Assembly (NCBI RefSeq): GCF_018320785.1
Contig: NC_054868.1
Span: 41,299,874-41,363,873 of the forward strand
Direction of reading: 5' to 3'
Source: Cheilinus undulatus
Lineage: Eukaryota > Chordata > Actinopteri > Labriformes > Labridae
DNA: 64,000 nt
Translations under genes and position numbers: made by a program
In this document: piece by piece, positions 24,766 to 37,697 of the stretch
Layout of the letters: the number at the start of each line of letters is the position of its first letter
How positions within the stretch are numbered: position 1 is the first letter of the stretch
Notes under the pieces: generated by a model
The model's input: only the letters and a program-made list of their open reading frames with translations
Told to the model about the DNA's origin: nothing
The model's database searches: none

Positions 24766-25036
24766 TCAGAGACAATCACACTCTCACTGGACACACAAAC
24801 ACTGTGGACTCACAAATTCCTCTGGGACCTACTGGCTCTCTTGGTAAAAGAGGGACTTCAGTGTACTGGACTCTGCAGTGTTGGTGGGCCTCCTGGACTG
24901 AAGCAGAAGAAAAGAAAGAGAGAAATTAACCTCACTGACCATCACTCTCGCCGCAGCTCAGAACCAGTGGGCCTCTCAAGACTTTTGGAAAGTTATCAAT
25001 AACTGAGCTTTTCAGGAACTAGAAGGTGCTCCAGCC

Positions 25037-25112
25037 ATGAAGCTCTTCAACCTAGTGTACCTGCTGCTGCTCCTCGTAGCAGTTGTTGCACCACTCACCT
25101 CCGCCAGACCAG
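25037..25112 (+). CDS. apela: apela coding exon 1 (signal peptide)
   Basis: 25 codons plus one base. The initiator context is CAGCCATGA. Donor CCAG|GTAAGA at 25112/25113. Confidence 0.96.
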
Positions 25113-27164
25113 GTAAGAAGAATCAGAAAACTTCACTTTCAACATTTCTAAATAATCTGGCAGGTGTCTGACAACGGCTGTTAAAAAGATAGTCCCGACA
25201 ACGTTGTGAATCACTGCGCGCATCTGTATGTAAAAGTTACAGTATTTCTAGCTACATTAGCTAGCTAAATATTCGTTTTTTTAAGAGACGTTACCTCGAC
25301 GTATTTTACGAAAATTTTGCAAAAAGTTAAAATTAGAATCCAAAACGTAAACTCAAAATCCGTTACAGAGTGAGTTAATTAAAATTTTCGTCTTAAATCT
25401 GCTGAAAAAATACAGTTAAGCGAAGAAAAAAGAGATGAAACAACGGCCCGTCAATCATCATAAGTTGAGTAGAAAATACCAATCCGCACAGGATATGGTG
25501 CTTTCAGAGTTGATGAAAAAGTCTGTGAATCCTAAAATACGGAAAATTTTCGAAAATTCTACCATACTTGTTAAACCGACCCCAAAACCCTGAAGTAAAA
25601 TAGAGCAATAAAAACGGTACTGTTATATCCTCAATGTGATAATTTTTAAATGTTATTTGGATTTTCGAACTAGTTAACGATAGGAAGGAAAAATTTGCTG
25701 TTTTCTTATTTCTCGCAATAGAAAGACTTTTTAAGACTGCCGTACTATCAATAAAGTTTTTATATATTTTTCCTTTTTAAATTTAACAGAGAGATGTAGG
25801 TTATTAGCTTGAAATAAGGCGTTTAAGTAGGGTTTTGCTACTGTTCCAATTATGTCCATATGTCCTGAACGCAGCAAAATCCTGAACCGAACTCATATAC
25901 AGAATTACCCCTTTTCAGGGAACGACAATTATTTTCAAATAATTTAACACTAGTGGTCAAAGACAGCATATTTTTGACACTTTCAAAAATTAAAAAAAGA
26001 AAATAAATAATGATTGATTAAATAATAGGAATAAATAAATAACACGGAAAGGCTACCAATGGTGAAAAAGATGAAGAAAATGGAGATACAAGGTTTTGGC
26101 CCTTGCGCACCTCTTGAAGTAAACCAGGACACGAACGACAAAACTAAGATAAAATCAAATATTTCGTTTAACTAGCTATAAAAAGTGGACTTTGAGCCTC
26201 AACTGCTTCTTGTAGCAGGTGCGCTTTTTGCGCAACTCGGGCTGCTTTTGTAATTCGCTCTTCAGCCTTGTGGTGGAGACAAACAGCAACTGTTAAGCCG
26301 AGAGGCTTCAGCTTAGGATGTGACTCAGTTAATGTGATGATGAGGAGGAGAGGATGAGGGCAGGAAAAGTGAGGGAGGGTGCCGACCGCCGCCGGGGATC
26401 GCACAGCGGACCCTGGATTGTCCCTTTGTCCCAGGCTGGAAGGCACTCCGGCGCGCTTTTGTTAATCGCGGTGTTAAAACGCCATGCAAATACCCGAGCT
26501 TTATTAACATGACATGGAGTTGCAGTGCCAAGTGTAAAAGAAGCCTACCTTCAGGCGTGGGGAGCAGCTTCTTTCAGAGGGAAGGGGAGGAGGGGTGAGG
26601 AAGAAGGAGTCATAAAGTCATCTGGCAGTTTATCTCTTCCTGGGCTTGGCTGGTAGTCTGTGAACTGCGGGAGTCAAAGTGGATTTATTAGGGACGTTTT
26701 AAAAATAATAATGCGTTAGGCCTGTGTGTCCCACTTTATTAGAAGGGGTCACCCTGCTGTGAGAATATGGGTCCAAACAGTAAAAAGAGACCTTCTATGG
26801 CCAGTAGATGATAATTCAGACCTAAATAAGGCCTTTCAAGTTTATACTCACATGTTAAATGGGACTCCTTTGTTTATGTGCTAAAACTCTTCTCCATGTG
26901 GGATTGATAATGCCTATGAGGTTACATGCAGAGGTCCACCTGCAGACATAAACTTTGCTTTTACACCTGCAATTACTTTAATAACCAACAGTCATGCATA
27001 GACATGCATACAATTCTGCTCATCTGGTGGCTTGTCTTGCATTTTTTTTTACCTTACCCTCCTTTTGTTTTTCAGATTTCCTCAACTTGAGGAGAAAATA
27101 CCACAGACACCACTGCCCACACAGACGCTGCCTGCCCCTCCACTCCAGAGTACCCTTCCCCTGA
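25037..27164 (+). CDS. apela: Apela (Elabela/Toddler), apelin receptor early endogenous ligand precursor
   Basis: Exon 1 (25037-25112) encodes a signal peptide (MKLFNLVYLLLLLVAVVAPL, then TSA). Exon 2 (27076-27164) joins in phase (CCA G|AT) and gives the hormone: DFLNLRRKYHRHH, then CPHRRCLPLHSRVPFP and TGA. The precursor is 54 aa (about 54 in human, 58 in zebrafish as I recall). LNLRRK, the paired Cys (CxxxxC) and LPLHSRVPFP are family hallmarks. The secreted peptide of about 31 residues activates the apelin receptor (Aplnr) and drives mesendoderm migration and heart development. Dibasic sites (RR) could allow further processing. The stop codon lies one nucleotide before the exon end (TGAG|GTGAGA), so the 3' UTR is on a separate exon (27492 to about 27995, AATAAA at 27973-27978). 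A His-rich patch (HRHHCPH) replaces the more Lys/Arg-rich zebrafish segment. Confidence 0.97.
25113..27075 (+). other. apela intron 1
   Basis: A 1.96-kb intron. The first part has many CpGs in AT-rich DNA. A GC-rich block at about 26160-26660 contains an octamer ATGCAAAT (26484-26491) beside GTTAATCGCGGTGTTAAAACG. I saw no exon or transposon in it. Confidence 0.7.
27076..27164 (+). CDS. apela: apela coding exon 2 (mature peptide)
   Basis: Acceptor CCTTTTGTTTTTCAG. 28 full codons after the split Asp, then TGA at 27162-27164. Confidence 0.97.
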
Positions 27165-27491
27165 GGTGAGACATGCACTCCACATGTTTCGGTGTTACAA
27201 TGTAAAAGGGGTTATGAGTCAGTTCTGTGCCACATGAGGAGCAAAAGCCAGCAGGTGGCACTTAAGTAGGTGTGCGTGATTAGTGGCAGAGGTGTGTATT
27301 CACGCAGAACAGGAGTGTGGACATAAATCTCACTAACGATGAAGAGAAAGGCTTTAGTGCCATGGGGAGAGGGAGAAGGGAGTTTTTCCAGCTTTAATTT
27401 TGACTTCTGCACATGGAAACTTTCTTAATTTGTTTTTGTCTCATGCTGAATTCTTTCTAGCGGGATACTAATTGATGATTTTCCATTACAG

Positions 27492-27995
27492 GTGAGGAAG
27501 CAGGAGAATGGGGGTGACCCAAGGAAGGAGAAAACATAAATATGACGCAAATTCAGAGTTTGGCCAACACAAGGGTCCATGGAGTGTGAACTGGAGCAGA
27601 ACTTTGGGACACCATAAAAATGCCACCAAATGACTTTTTATTTTATGTGGCTTGAAAACAGCTGCAAGAAACTTAATGCATTCCCAACAAAATGGTAAAA
27701 CAAGAATGTTTTGGCATCCTGGTGTCTACAAGTCTGGGTTTGTTTGCAGTTGTGAGCGCAGACTTCATCTTCCTAACAAAACAAGGAGAGTAAAAAGGGA
27801 AAAGGAAAGGAGCTGCAGTATCTTCAGCCATCATCACTTGACTTGAAAGCTACAGACCAAAGAGCTGGATACATCCTCGTGGCTGCAGCTACGATGAACA
27901 GCAAAGCATTCCTATAAAGTGTTTATTATGCATGTATGCACTTCAAATGTTTATTGAATTTTAAAACTTTTTAATAAAAGTGTATCATTTCAGTA
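27492..27995 (+). other. apela 3' UTR exon and polyadenylation signal
   Basis: Acceptor TTCCATTACAG at 27481-27491. No coding content follows. AATAAA at 27973-27978 with a T-rich element after it. The short open frame at 27652-27846 inside it is probably chance. Confidence 0.7.
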
Positions 27996-28494
27996 ATTTG
28001 TTCCTCTTTTCTATAATAATCAATATACGTACATGCAGCATTAAGGATACATAGATGCTGTTATAATTCAAGGTTTTTAGGCTTAAATTTTGGCTTCTTT
28101 TAGTCCAAACAAATACCTTTAAATGTTACGCCTTAAGGCCCCAAATCAAACACAGCTCCCAGTTGAAGCCACATGGGAAAGGAGTCGTAAAAGTGGCGCT
28201 CCCCTGTTGAGTTAACGGACGCCAGAACATAAAGAAATCACAATGGGGAGCAAACGCCAAGGGCTCAAATGACCACCTCAATATTTTCTAGATTCCCGTG
28301 ACTGTTGAAATTTAACACAGCCAGAGAAAGCGAGGCGGGAAAGACATTCACACTGAGCTAGTGTTGACACTAGTAATGTTACTATTGTTTGGGCTTCAGC
28401 TATTACATTACACTACACAAAGTTGCACTTTCTTGTGTTTCAGAGCAGTTTTGTCAACCTGAAAGGCATTAACATAAACAAAATTAACAAAAAT

Positions 28495-29089
28495 CTGAAA
28501 TTATAAAAGATTTATTGCAATCACACCACAAATACACAATCTCAATTATTGAAAAAATAGAAAAAACTACCACTTACACAAAATCAGACACATAAAAAAG
28601 CACTTGCAGACATTTTACAGCGTTAATTGATCTCTTTTGTTTACCCTGATAATGCCTCCCTCCTCTTTCACCTCCTCTCTCAGTTCCTCCTTTTAGTGCA
28701 CATGATCTCCAAAACTATTTTAACCCTTCTGTTTCTCTCACAGTAACACAAACTGCAGCAAACATGGGTCACAGAGGGTCGTAACGCAGTGATAAAAACC
28801 CCTCACCTCTGATCTGTGACCCGTGACTCCCTCCTCCTTCTCCTCCTCCTCCTCCCACCTCCCCTCTTTAACTACCCTCCACTTACAGCTCACCTCCTCC
28901 TAGGTTATCTCTCCATCCTGTCTTCAAGTTTGAGCACACAGGTGCTAGCCTGTGCAGGGAGTTTCATATGTTTTAGTCTTTTCCTCCAGTGTTTCCTCTA
29001 GCTTCAGACCACTCTTCCAAACCCACAGATCGTGTGCATTTCGCCCATGTGGCTGCTGGATCACAGGCTGCAGTAAGAGGAGGAGGGGT
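28495..29089 (-). terminator. tmem192 3' UTR and polyadenylation signal
   Basis: The minus-strand AATAAA corresponds to TTTATT at 28508-28513, about 580 bp after the stop. apela ends at about 28.0 kb on the other strand, so the two genes converge with a gap of about 0.5 kb that shows no feature. Confidence 0.55.
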
Positions 29090-29204
29090 TCAGTGCTGAG
29101 CGGTGAGGTTAAGCAGCCTTTTGCTCAGTAAAGTGTTGTGCTGTTTCAGGTATTCGATCAAGTCGGCCTGCTTCTCCACAACCTCCTCGAGACTGGTGCA
29201 CTCC
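29090..29204 (-). CDS. tmem192: tmem192 coding exon 6
   Basis: [20 protein letters not shown] plus a short tail ending TAQH. Stop TGA at 29092-29090. Acceptor CTTGTGTTACAG. Confidence 0.94.
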
Positions 29205-32200
29205 CTGTAACACAAGTATGCAAACACAATGATTCCATCTTTATCTTCAACTGTTCTTTTACAGGATATGGATGGAATATATCTTTCACAAAAATGTCTG
29301 TAGTAATTGTATTCCCAAATTGCTATAAGCAGCAACTTTACTCACCACAGTAGAGAGGAATGAAACTTAAAACTACAGGTTTAGTCATAAAATACTAAAC
29401 ACAGAGATGTGTATCATCACTTTTTTTCTGTGATTCTATGCTCAGATATGATTTTATTATGACATCACTGGTTTGTTTTAGGGGGAGAAAAAGGTTGTAA
29501 TACCCAAATATGCATTTAAACGCATTGTCTCTTACTTTTGTAATACCATGATATAAAACTGCTACCTAAAAGGGCAAAAAATACTGTAATATGATATTCA
29601 AGCCATATTGCCAAGGCCTAGTGCATTGTCATCAGGGTACTGTAACTCCTCCTGAGTTGTCCAAGATGTCTTGGTGGCCTGTCTCACTAATCTTCTTCTT
29701 GGACGATCACACAGTTTGTGATGATGGTCTGGTCTAGGCAGATTTACACATGTGACATATTCATTCCATTACTTGATGATGAATTTAACTGAACTCCAGG
29801 AGAAGTTCAGTGGCTTGGAATGTTTTTTGATCCGTCCAGTGACTTATAACTTTCAATGACCTTTTCTTTAAGTTGCTTGGAGTGTTCTTTTGCCTTCATG
29901 GTGTAATGGTAGCCAGGAATACTGATTAACCAGTGACTGATTAACCAGGCACAGGTGTGCTTATACTACAATCGATTGAGATTAGCCACTGCACTCATGT
30001 GATCCCCGTTTCACTAATTGTGAGACTACTATCACCGATTGGCTAGACTTCTGTTGAATTAGGTCAGTCACTTTAGAGGGGAAGAATATTTATGCAATCG
30101 CTTATTTGACCCTACGTATTTTTATTTAACTGACATTGCTTTGTAGAAATCTGATTCATTTTGACATTAAAGAGTTTGTTTTTTTTTGTTTTTTTTTTTA
30201 CAAAAAAACAAACTTATATTAGCCATGATTGATTTATAAAATCAATTAAAGGGTAAAACATCCAAGGGGTGAATACTGTTTATAGGCACTGCATGAAAAG
30301 GAATGACGGTACAGCTAGTCAAATAAAGGCAGGTTTAAAACCTGTTATTGAACTTGAAAGCACCAAAAGCTATCTGCAAACAATCAGACTTGGACAAATA
30401 TTTTTTTTGTTGATACACTGAATGTGTAGAGGGTACTGTTACATCTGCATACTTGAGAAGTTGGTATAGATAGAAATGGAATTGAAAGGAGTTAGAGTGA
30501 CTGTGACATTCCAAGGATTACTTTTTTACAGTTCTCCAATGCTATGACATAAAAATGACTGTGGACAAATCACTCAGATGGTGAAGTATATCTTTTCCTC
30601 TTAAAATTTTGAAATATTTAGTTAGTGGTTTGTTATTTCAATTCTATTACCTTTGTGCATAGGAGATAATTACTAAATTGAAATGAATCCCACAAAACAA
30701 TCAATCATGGACTGAGAGCTAGATTTAATGTCTCCTTAGGTCCTTTTCTACTTTTGTGCTGATGATACCTTTATGTTTTCTTACATTTGTAGAGCTTCCC
30801 TTTAAAAGAATGAACATGTAAATAAATATAGCCAGTGCTTTTCTGTGTCTGATTGATACGTGGTACCTGAAGCCGGTCTCAGTCGGCATGCTGGTGACGC
30901 TGAAGTTGCGTGAATGCTCTTCTTGGCTCACGTCCGGTGCAGCTCGCTCTCTGTTAAACTGCATCACCTTCACTGCAACCACAGACACAGAAATCAAACC
31001 GGCGTTTTATCTCACACATAAAAACACACACGGACATTAGAGCTCAGTGAGAGCTGACCTTCAAACATTAACCACTCAGGTGAGAAACAGCACACATTTG
31101 TTTTTTTACTGTTCTCCTGCCCTCTCCCTCTCCTAAACACACACAGGCTGTTATATCCTGCACTTAGCTCTTATGGGCTGCCATATCCTGCACTCAAACC
31201 TCTAATTCTCTCACCCTAAACATACACCTTTACAAAGGGGGCGAGGCTAGCGGTAAGGTGTGGCTGTGGAGTGGACAGAAGCCGAGAGAAGAGCAGGAGC
31301 TTAATATAAGGGTGATGTTTGGATCAAGATAAGGCCGAGGTGAGTGGGGATAGCTGGGTGAGTGTGTAAGGAAGGGCAGAGGGAGGAGTAGGCCGAGTAT
31401 TGATAAGACTCGAGTGCCATTAGCCAGAGGAAATTGTCAGGGAGGTTCTAAAGAGTGCTATCTTTACTTTGCTACAGTGCAGCATCTCTGCATCCACACT
31501 CACACACAATCTAAAGAAATACTACACATTCCTGCATAATGAGGCCCTAAACCTGTGTGTGTCTGTGGGTTTGTGTGTCTGTGTGTGTTTGTAAATACAT
31601 CAGGGGTAACCAAGTATGTGAGAAAGAGAGAAAGACATTCCAGAAAGGCAGAGAAATAAAGCTTGTTTGAGAGACAAGGCGGATTAGCTACGTTAGTAAA
31701 TCTCTGCATGGAGGGAAACATCTTTGCATCAGAAAAATTCCGCTAATTGATTTCCAATAGAATTCTCAAACCCCTGGCATTGTTGATGTTGAAGATAAAA
31801 AATATAAAAAGCAATACAAAAGTCACCTAAAATCACAAATAATTTAGACAGACTAACAAGACATTTAAACAGCTGCTTCCTGGCCCTCAGGCTGGGAAGT
31901 TTTGTTTGCTTCCAGATTTTAAAAAACATTTTTTGCACATGAAAAAACAAGACACTGGAGAGTTTACTGAAACTATTTTAAGTAAAGGGGACTGCGGACT
32001 TTGGTGAAGGGCATGAGCATCGGGTGCCTGAATGTGATGAAGTTTATGTTTAAATCATGCTCCACTTATCCTTACCTTTCTGATGCTCTGTCTTAACACC
32101 TTTTTTTTAAATTGGCTGACTTATTCTTCTATTGCTTATTCATCTCCTTTTATTGCTTCTATCTTTGTTTGTTGTCCTTGTATTTATATATATCTATATA

Positions 32201-35174
32201 GATTTTTCCTACTTTGATTAATCATATCATTTGTCATATCATCATCATCAGCAGCAGCATATTGGTTGTCTTTAATTGCTTTACTAATAAGAAATATATA
32301 TCATGTACTACTTAAACTGCATTACAAGATCTTGGTGTCATTTCCATTTTTTTAAAGTGTTGGTGGGTTTTTTTGGGCCTATATTTTTGTTGTTGCCTTC
32401 TTTTTATTGCCTTTCTATGACCTTCTCTGTTTGGTCAAACTGTTGAAGTGTATTTCATTATTGCATGAGTTACTCTTTTTCTTATTTTTGTTAAAGCACT
32501 TTGAAAACATCTGCCTTTAAATGGGCTATATTACAGGTAAGACTTGAAGAACATGCTGGTTTAATAAAGCCTGTTTAAAGTCTGTTTGTAAAGACAAAGT
32601 GCCTTTGTTTTGATGATATTTTTCTAGATATCTTTGCAAATGTTACTTAAAGTGATGGCAGCATACTTGCCATCCATCCATCCATCCATCTTCTTTTTCT
32701 TAGTTGGGGCTGGGTCACAGTGGCAGCAGGCTTAGCAAGTCACCCCAGACATCACTCTCCCCAGCAACATTTTCCAGCTCTTCCAAAGGGATCCAGGGGC
32801 ACTCCAAGGCCAGATAAGATAAATAATCCCTCCAGCAAGTCCTGGATTTACGGATACGCCTCCTTGCAGTTGGATGCACCTGGAAGACCTCCAGACGACC
32901 AGGAGGCATCCAAATCAGATACCCAAACCAACCCAAGTGGCTCCTTTCTAGATGAAGGAGCAGTGGCTCTATTTCGAGCTCACTCCTGATGTCCGAGCTC
33001 CTCACACTATCTCTAAGGCTAAGACCCAGACACCCTTCTAAAGGAATCTCATATTGACCACATTATCCCACGTTCTCATTCTTTTGGTCATTACCCAAAG
33101 CTTATGATTGTAGGTGAGGGTTGGAACAACGATCGACTGGAAAATGAAGATTTTCGCCCTCTGGCTTAGCTCCCTGCACAACGTCTGCCGATACGGCACC
33201 TTTTTGCCTGTAGCTCTTGCAGTCCATTCTACCCACACTTGTGAACAAGAGCCCGAGACACTTGAACTCCTCTACTTGGGGCAAAGACACCCTCACTACC
33301 GGGAGGGAATAATTCACCATTTTCTGGAAGGGAACCGTGGCCTTGGACTTGGAGGTGCTGACCTTCATCCAAACCGCTTTGTACTCAGCTACGAACCACC
33401 CCAGTGCATGCTGGAGGTCTCCAGCAACCCGTCTTGGCAAGAAACAAGTGTTTGTAGGCCTATTCTGTTGGGATATTATCAGTGAAAAAAGACTTAAATG
33501 CATTTTTGACAGCAATGCATACCCTTTTTCTGTAGAAGTTGGGGACAACTGGTTTAAAACAATGAAAACAACTGACAGTAATTTTGATCATCTTGTTAAT
33601 TTCAAGGGTTTCAGATATGCTTTGATAAAATTATTTTTGGGGGGGCAATCCATCAGCCTAAGTTTAATGCCATGTAATTTGTGGTTTAGATATTTGTGTT
33701 AATGAGCAGTTGAAAAGCTTTATCTAATAAACTGATTAGTAAGTTTGGATAGAACAAGCTCAGCAAAGAGAAATATCATCCTACTTTTTCCACAGGGTGT
33801 GCCAACATCAACATGACCTAAAACTTCCTCAAAAGAGCTTTAAAAGCTAATAGGTTAAGTTTTCCCCTTTAAGGTTTTAAGAATTCGTAAAGCCAGACAA
33901 GTCAGTGGAGTTGTGTGTATTACAGCAGGGGGTCAAAAATGGACTCCGATACTAGCAAGAGTGGCTGGATGAACTGATGGATGGATGGATGGATGAAGGG
34001 AGCAGTGTAAAGGAGGTGATACATTTCACACACTCCAGCCAGAGACTCTCACATGCTCACACGGTCCGACAGACGGTGCTTAGACCTGGCCTGCTCAGAT
34101 CTGAGAAGCTGAGATCACCCATTAAGAGGTGCACATTTCCAGGTGATAACGGTGAAGCTGCAGAGGTGCTAACAGCTGACAGTAACACACGTGGTGCTCA
34201 CAAGAGCGCACTGCATGAGGCAAAAAATCAAAGAAGCAGGGGAATGGACCTCAAGAAAGCATACAGACGCAGGATGAAGTTACACAAGATAAGTGACAGA
34301 AACAGAGCAAGACCTTTTTGGTTGAAACACAGAAAATAAAGACTTTAAAGTACTGTGCGTGTCTGGGATATACTGGGAAATAAACTCTGGAAGCTGTATA
34401 TATGGGAAAATGTTCAAAGAAGTGGCGTAAGGAAAAACCTGAACAGTAATGTTCGGTAAAGATGAAAAACCTTCCATAATAAAAGAATAAGGCGGGTTGT
34501 CATCCATTATATAAACACATGGTTTGCATTTCCTGAGGAAATATTAAGAGGAAACAAAACTGTTGTGTTGAGCTCTTGCTGGAGAATTTTGGACTTTGTT
34601 ATCTTAAAAAAGTATTGAACTTTTTCTTGTTCTTAAGTTTTCCTCCAACCCCTAACCACAATGATTAAGGGGACAACAATTCTGTTTCATTTATTTATTT
34701 ATTTTATAAAAACATACAGATCAGGAAGGGGAGTTCTTTTTCATAATATCTGGCACCTTGATGCGAAATGCTTCATGCCTATGGACTTTGTACAAAGAGT
34801 GTGTTATTTTCAAATACAGTTTTGGACGGGTAATCTGATTTAAAAAAAGAAAAGTCTGATACTTTTCTTTGTCTTTATTCAATATATCTACTGGGCTTTA
34901 AATGCTTTTATTTATTTTATCTGCATGCCCTTTATGCAATATGAGACCACTTTGCCTTGTATGAGGCAAAATGTTCTAATATAACATCTTATAAATTCCT
35001 TGGGTTTTTCATTGATGAGTCTCTGTTTTTAAAGCTTCATACTGAGCAACTTGTAAAGAAGTTAAAGCTGTGGCTGGGTATTTAACTCAGGAGAAGTCTT
35101 CATTTTCCTTTACTGCTTAGAAAAAGCTGGTTGCTGCCACTTTTATGCCTCTGAATGATTATGGTGATGTTATA

Positions 35175-35219
<45 letters not shown>

Positions 35220-37655
35220 TGCATCCTCACAACGCCTTAAATATTTGGATACTGTTTACCACTTGGAACTGAGGCTCATTACCAATCTGGATAACTCATT
35301 GAGTTCTGTATGAACGAGCTGGATGGCCTTAATTGATGACAAGCAGACAAAATCTTTTGGCATATCGTTATTTATGAGGCTGTACGTCATCTTTTCCGTC
35401 ATATTTGTGTGATTTAATTCATGTGAAAAGCACTAGAATCTCTAGTCTTTGCTCTGTGACTCAGTCACAAAATTTACTTTTGCTATCTGTACCCAAATCC
35501 ATCTTGAAATGGGTAAAAAGAGATATGCTGCATCTGCAACCTGGAAGCTGCAAGAAAAGTTGTTTCTGGATAAGCGAGTCTCTTTAAATCCATTTAAAAG
35601 TAAATTAAAGGTGTTGGAGGATGATGCATCAGGCTGTAGCTATTTTGACTTGAAGTGATTTGTGTTTGTAAAAGTTTTTATGTTCTATGTTTTAACTCTG
35701 TGATTGTTTCTTGGCCAGGACACTCTTTTAAATAATATTTGTAATATCAATAAAGTTTCCCTGGTTAAATTAATTCAAATAAGTAAAATACAAGTGCTGA
35801 TCTCTCCTTATTGCTAAAGCAGGGAGGAGTGTTGTTCTTTGGAAGCTTTGGAAACTTCAAAGTTGATGTCAATCAGCTGTCAATATTGGCAAAATCTTTC
35901 CTATCTGCCAATACAATTATTGACTTTTTTAAGCTATTATGGTTACCAATATTGTGCCAATAATGCTGTGCATCCCTAAGCTGTTAATGCTGGGTCTTTG
36001 TAAATAAAAGAGCCAATACTATGGTCAAGATCTGCTCTTTTTAAAGGAGACGACATTTATTGCCAATTGAGGCTATACAAATAAAGGCTGACTGATTGAA
36101 TGTGAAGCATATCGTGATTCCCTCATAAAGCTGACTTGACTTGACCTTGTAAGCTGGTTTAACACCATGATTCCACCTTAACTCTTCCCTGTCTTCCGCT
36201 ACATCAGGTTTGACTCTGACAGGGATGCACTGTAGGTATGTAGGGATGCATGTGTGCCCTGCAGTGCTTACACTAACCTCCGGCCTGGCAGAGCAGAGAG
36301 ATGTATTCGAAGTTAAGCCTTTGAAGAGCCAATACGTGGCTTTGATGTGTATGTAGCTCTATAGAGGAGAGTGCATTCATGTTAAAATGAGAGAGGCAGA
36401 AACATACAGCAACACACACACACTCACAATGAGCATGCACTTCAAAGAGGAACAGAACGAGGCCTTCCTGTATGGCCTTCATAGCTGCAGGCATTATATC
36501 TCTCCCTTTCTAAAAAAAGAACTAGTGCTCTCCTCGTGATGCCACCTTGACTCTGCAGCAGTCCCAGTGTGTGAGTGTTTTTAAAAGGTCTGGCGTGGCT
36601 CGGTCTGCATCGTGCCTGACTGCACTGATCTGAGCAGGAATGCAGCGAGCGATTACAGATACCCCCCCACACACTCTGGATCACCCTCACTGTAAACACA
36701 CAGGGACAATGTATGAGTGTGCTTGGGTGGAGTGGGTTGAGGGCTAGCCTTTGGCTAAGCTAAATCCTAATGCCTCTTATCTTCTCTCTTACTTCTCTGG
36801 TATCTGCAGCTTCAATCTGTGCCCCTCAGCTGCCAAACACAGCTTTAATATGGATTTCCTTTCATTAATGATTCTCCAAAATCAATATCCTCTGATGGAT
36901 AATCTTTAACTGCAGTTTTCCTTCACACACAGAGTGCAGACAGTGCTTTTGATTCCACATAATATTCCGGGGAAATTGTTGTTTTTACTGACTATATCAT
37001 GGCCTTTCAAATTACACCAAACATTACAATTTGTTATTTGTTTCAAAGTAAAATGCTTCTTTTGAGATCAGTCACAGTCTGGTGTCTGTCAAATGCATGC
37101 AAGTGGAGCTGGAGAGCCTCTAAATTGCATTAATAGGGGAGGTTTTTATATTCATCTAACATGAATCATTAGGAGTATTTCTGCCATCATTTCATTTCAT
37201 ATCAGAAAACAGCTATTTCGGGAGCTGATGGACTAAAACAGTGGCTTTCAACTAGTCTAGCATTAAGACCTACTTCCACTTTCTTGATAAGAAACTATGA
37301 CCCAAAAATAGTGCAGTTTGAACCTCAAACGGAGCAAAACTTCCACATAACATAGCAAAACAAATCATCATGTTTAGAAAGTGCCTATAGGCTGTTTGCA
37401 ATCATATAATCCCAAATGCCAGACGGGGGTCAGGAAGTTAGGGACAGCCAATGAGAATGAATGACAACAGAAGGAAAGTTAGAACTTTACAGCTCTAAAT
37501 AGATCTCTGCGCTGCAATTATCATCAGAAAAATTCTACATACATTGAACACAATCCCTACACTTAACTAACAGTTCAGCTGATTTACCTGGTGTGGAGGC
37601 AATCTAGCTTCATCTATATACATGAAGGGAAACAAGAGTCTTGTGCTGAACCCTT

Positions 37656-37697
<42 letters not shown>

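Noticed and set aside
24619-25002. 127-codon plus-strand frame upstream of apela
   Set aside because: It begins in a GT microsatellite and spans the TATA box and 5' UTR. No coding signature.
33114-33702. Plus-strand open frames of 121-123 codons
   Set aside because: They are antisense to the LINE reverse-transcriptase remnant read on the minus strand.
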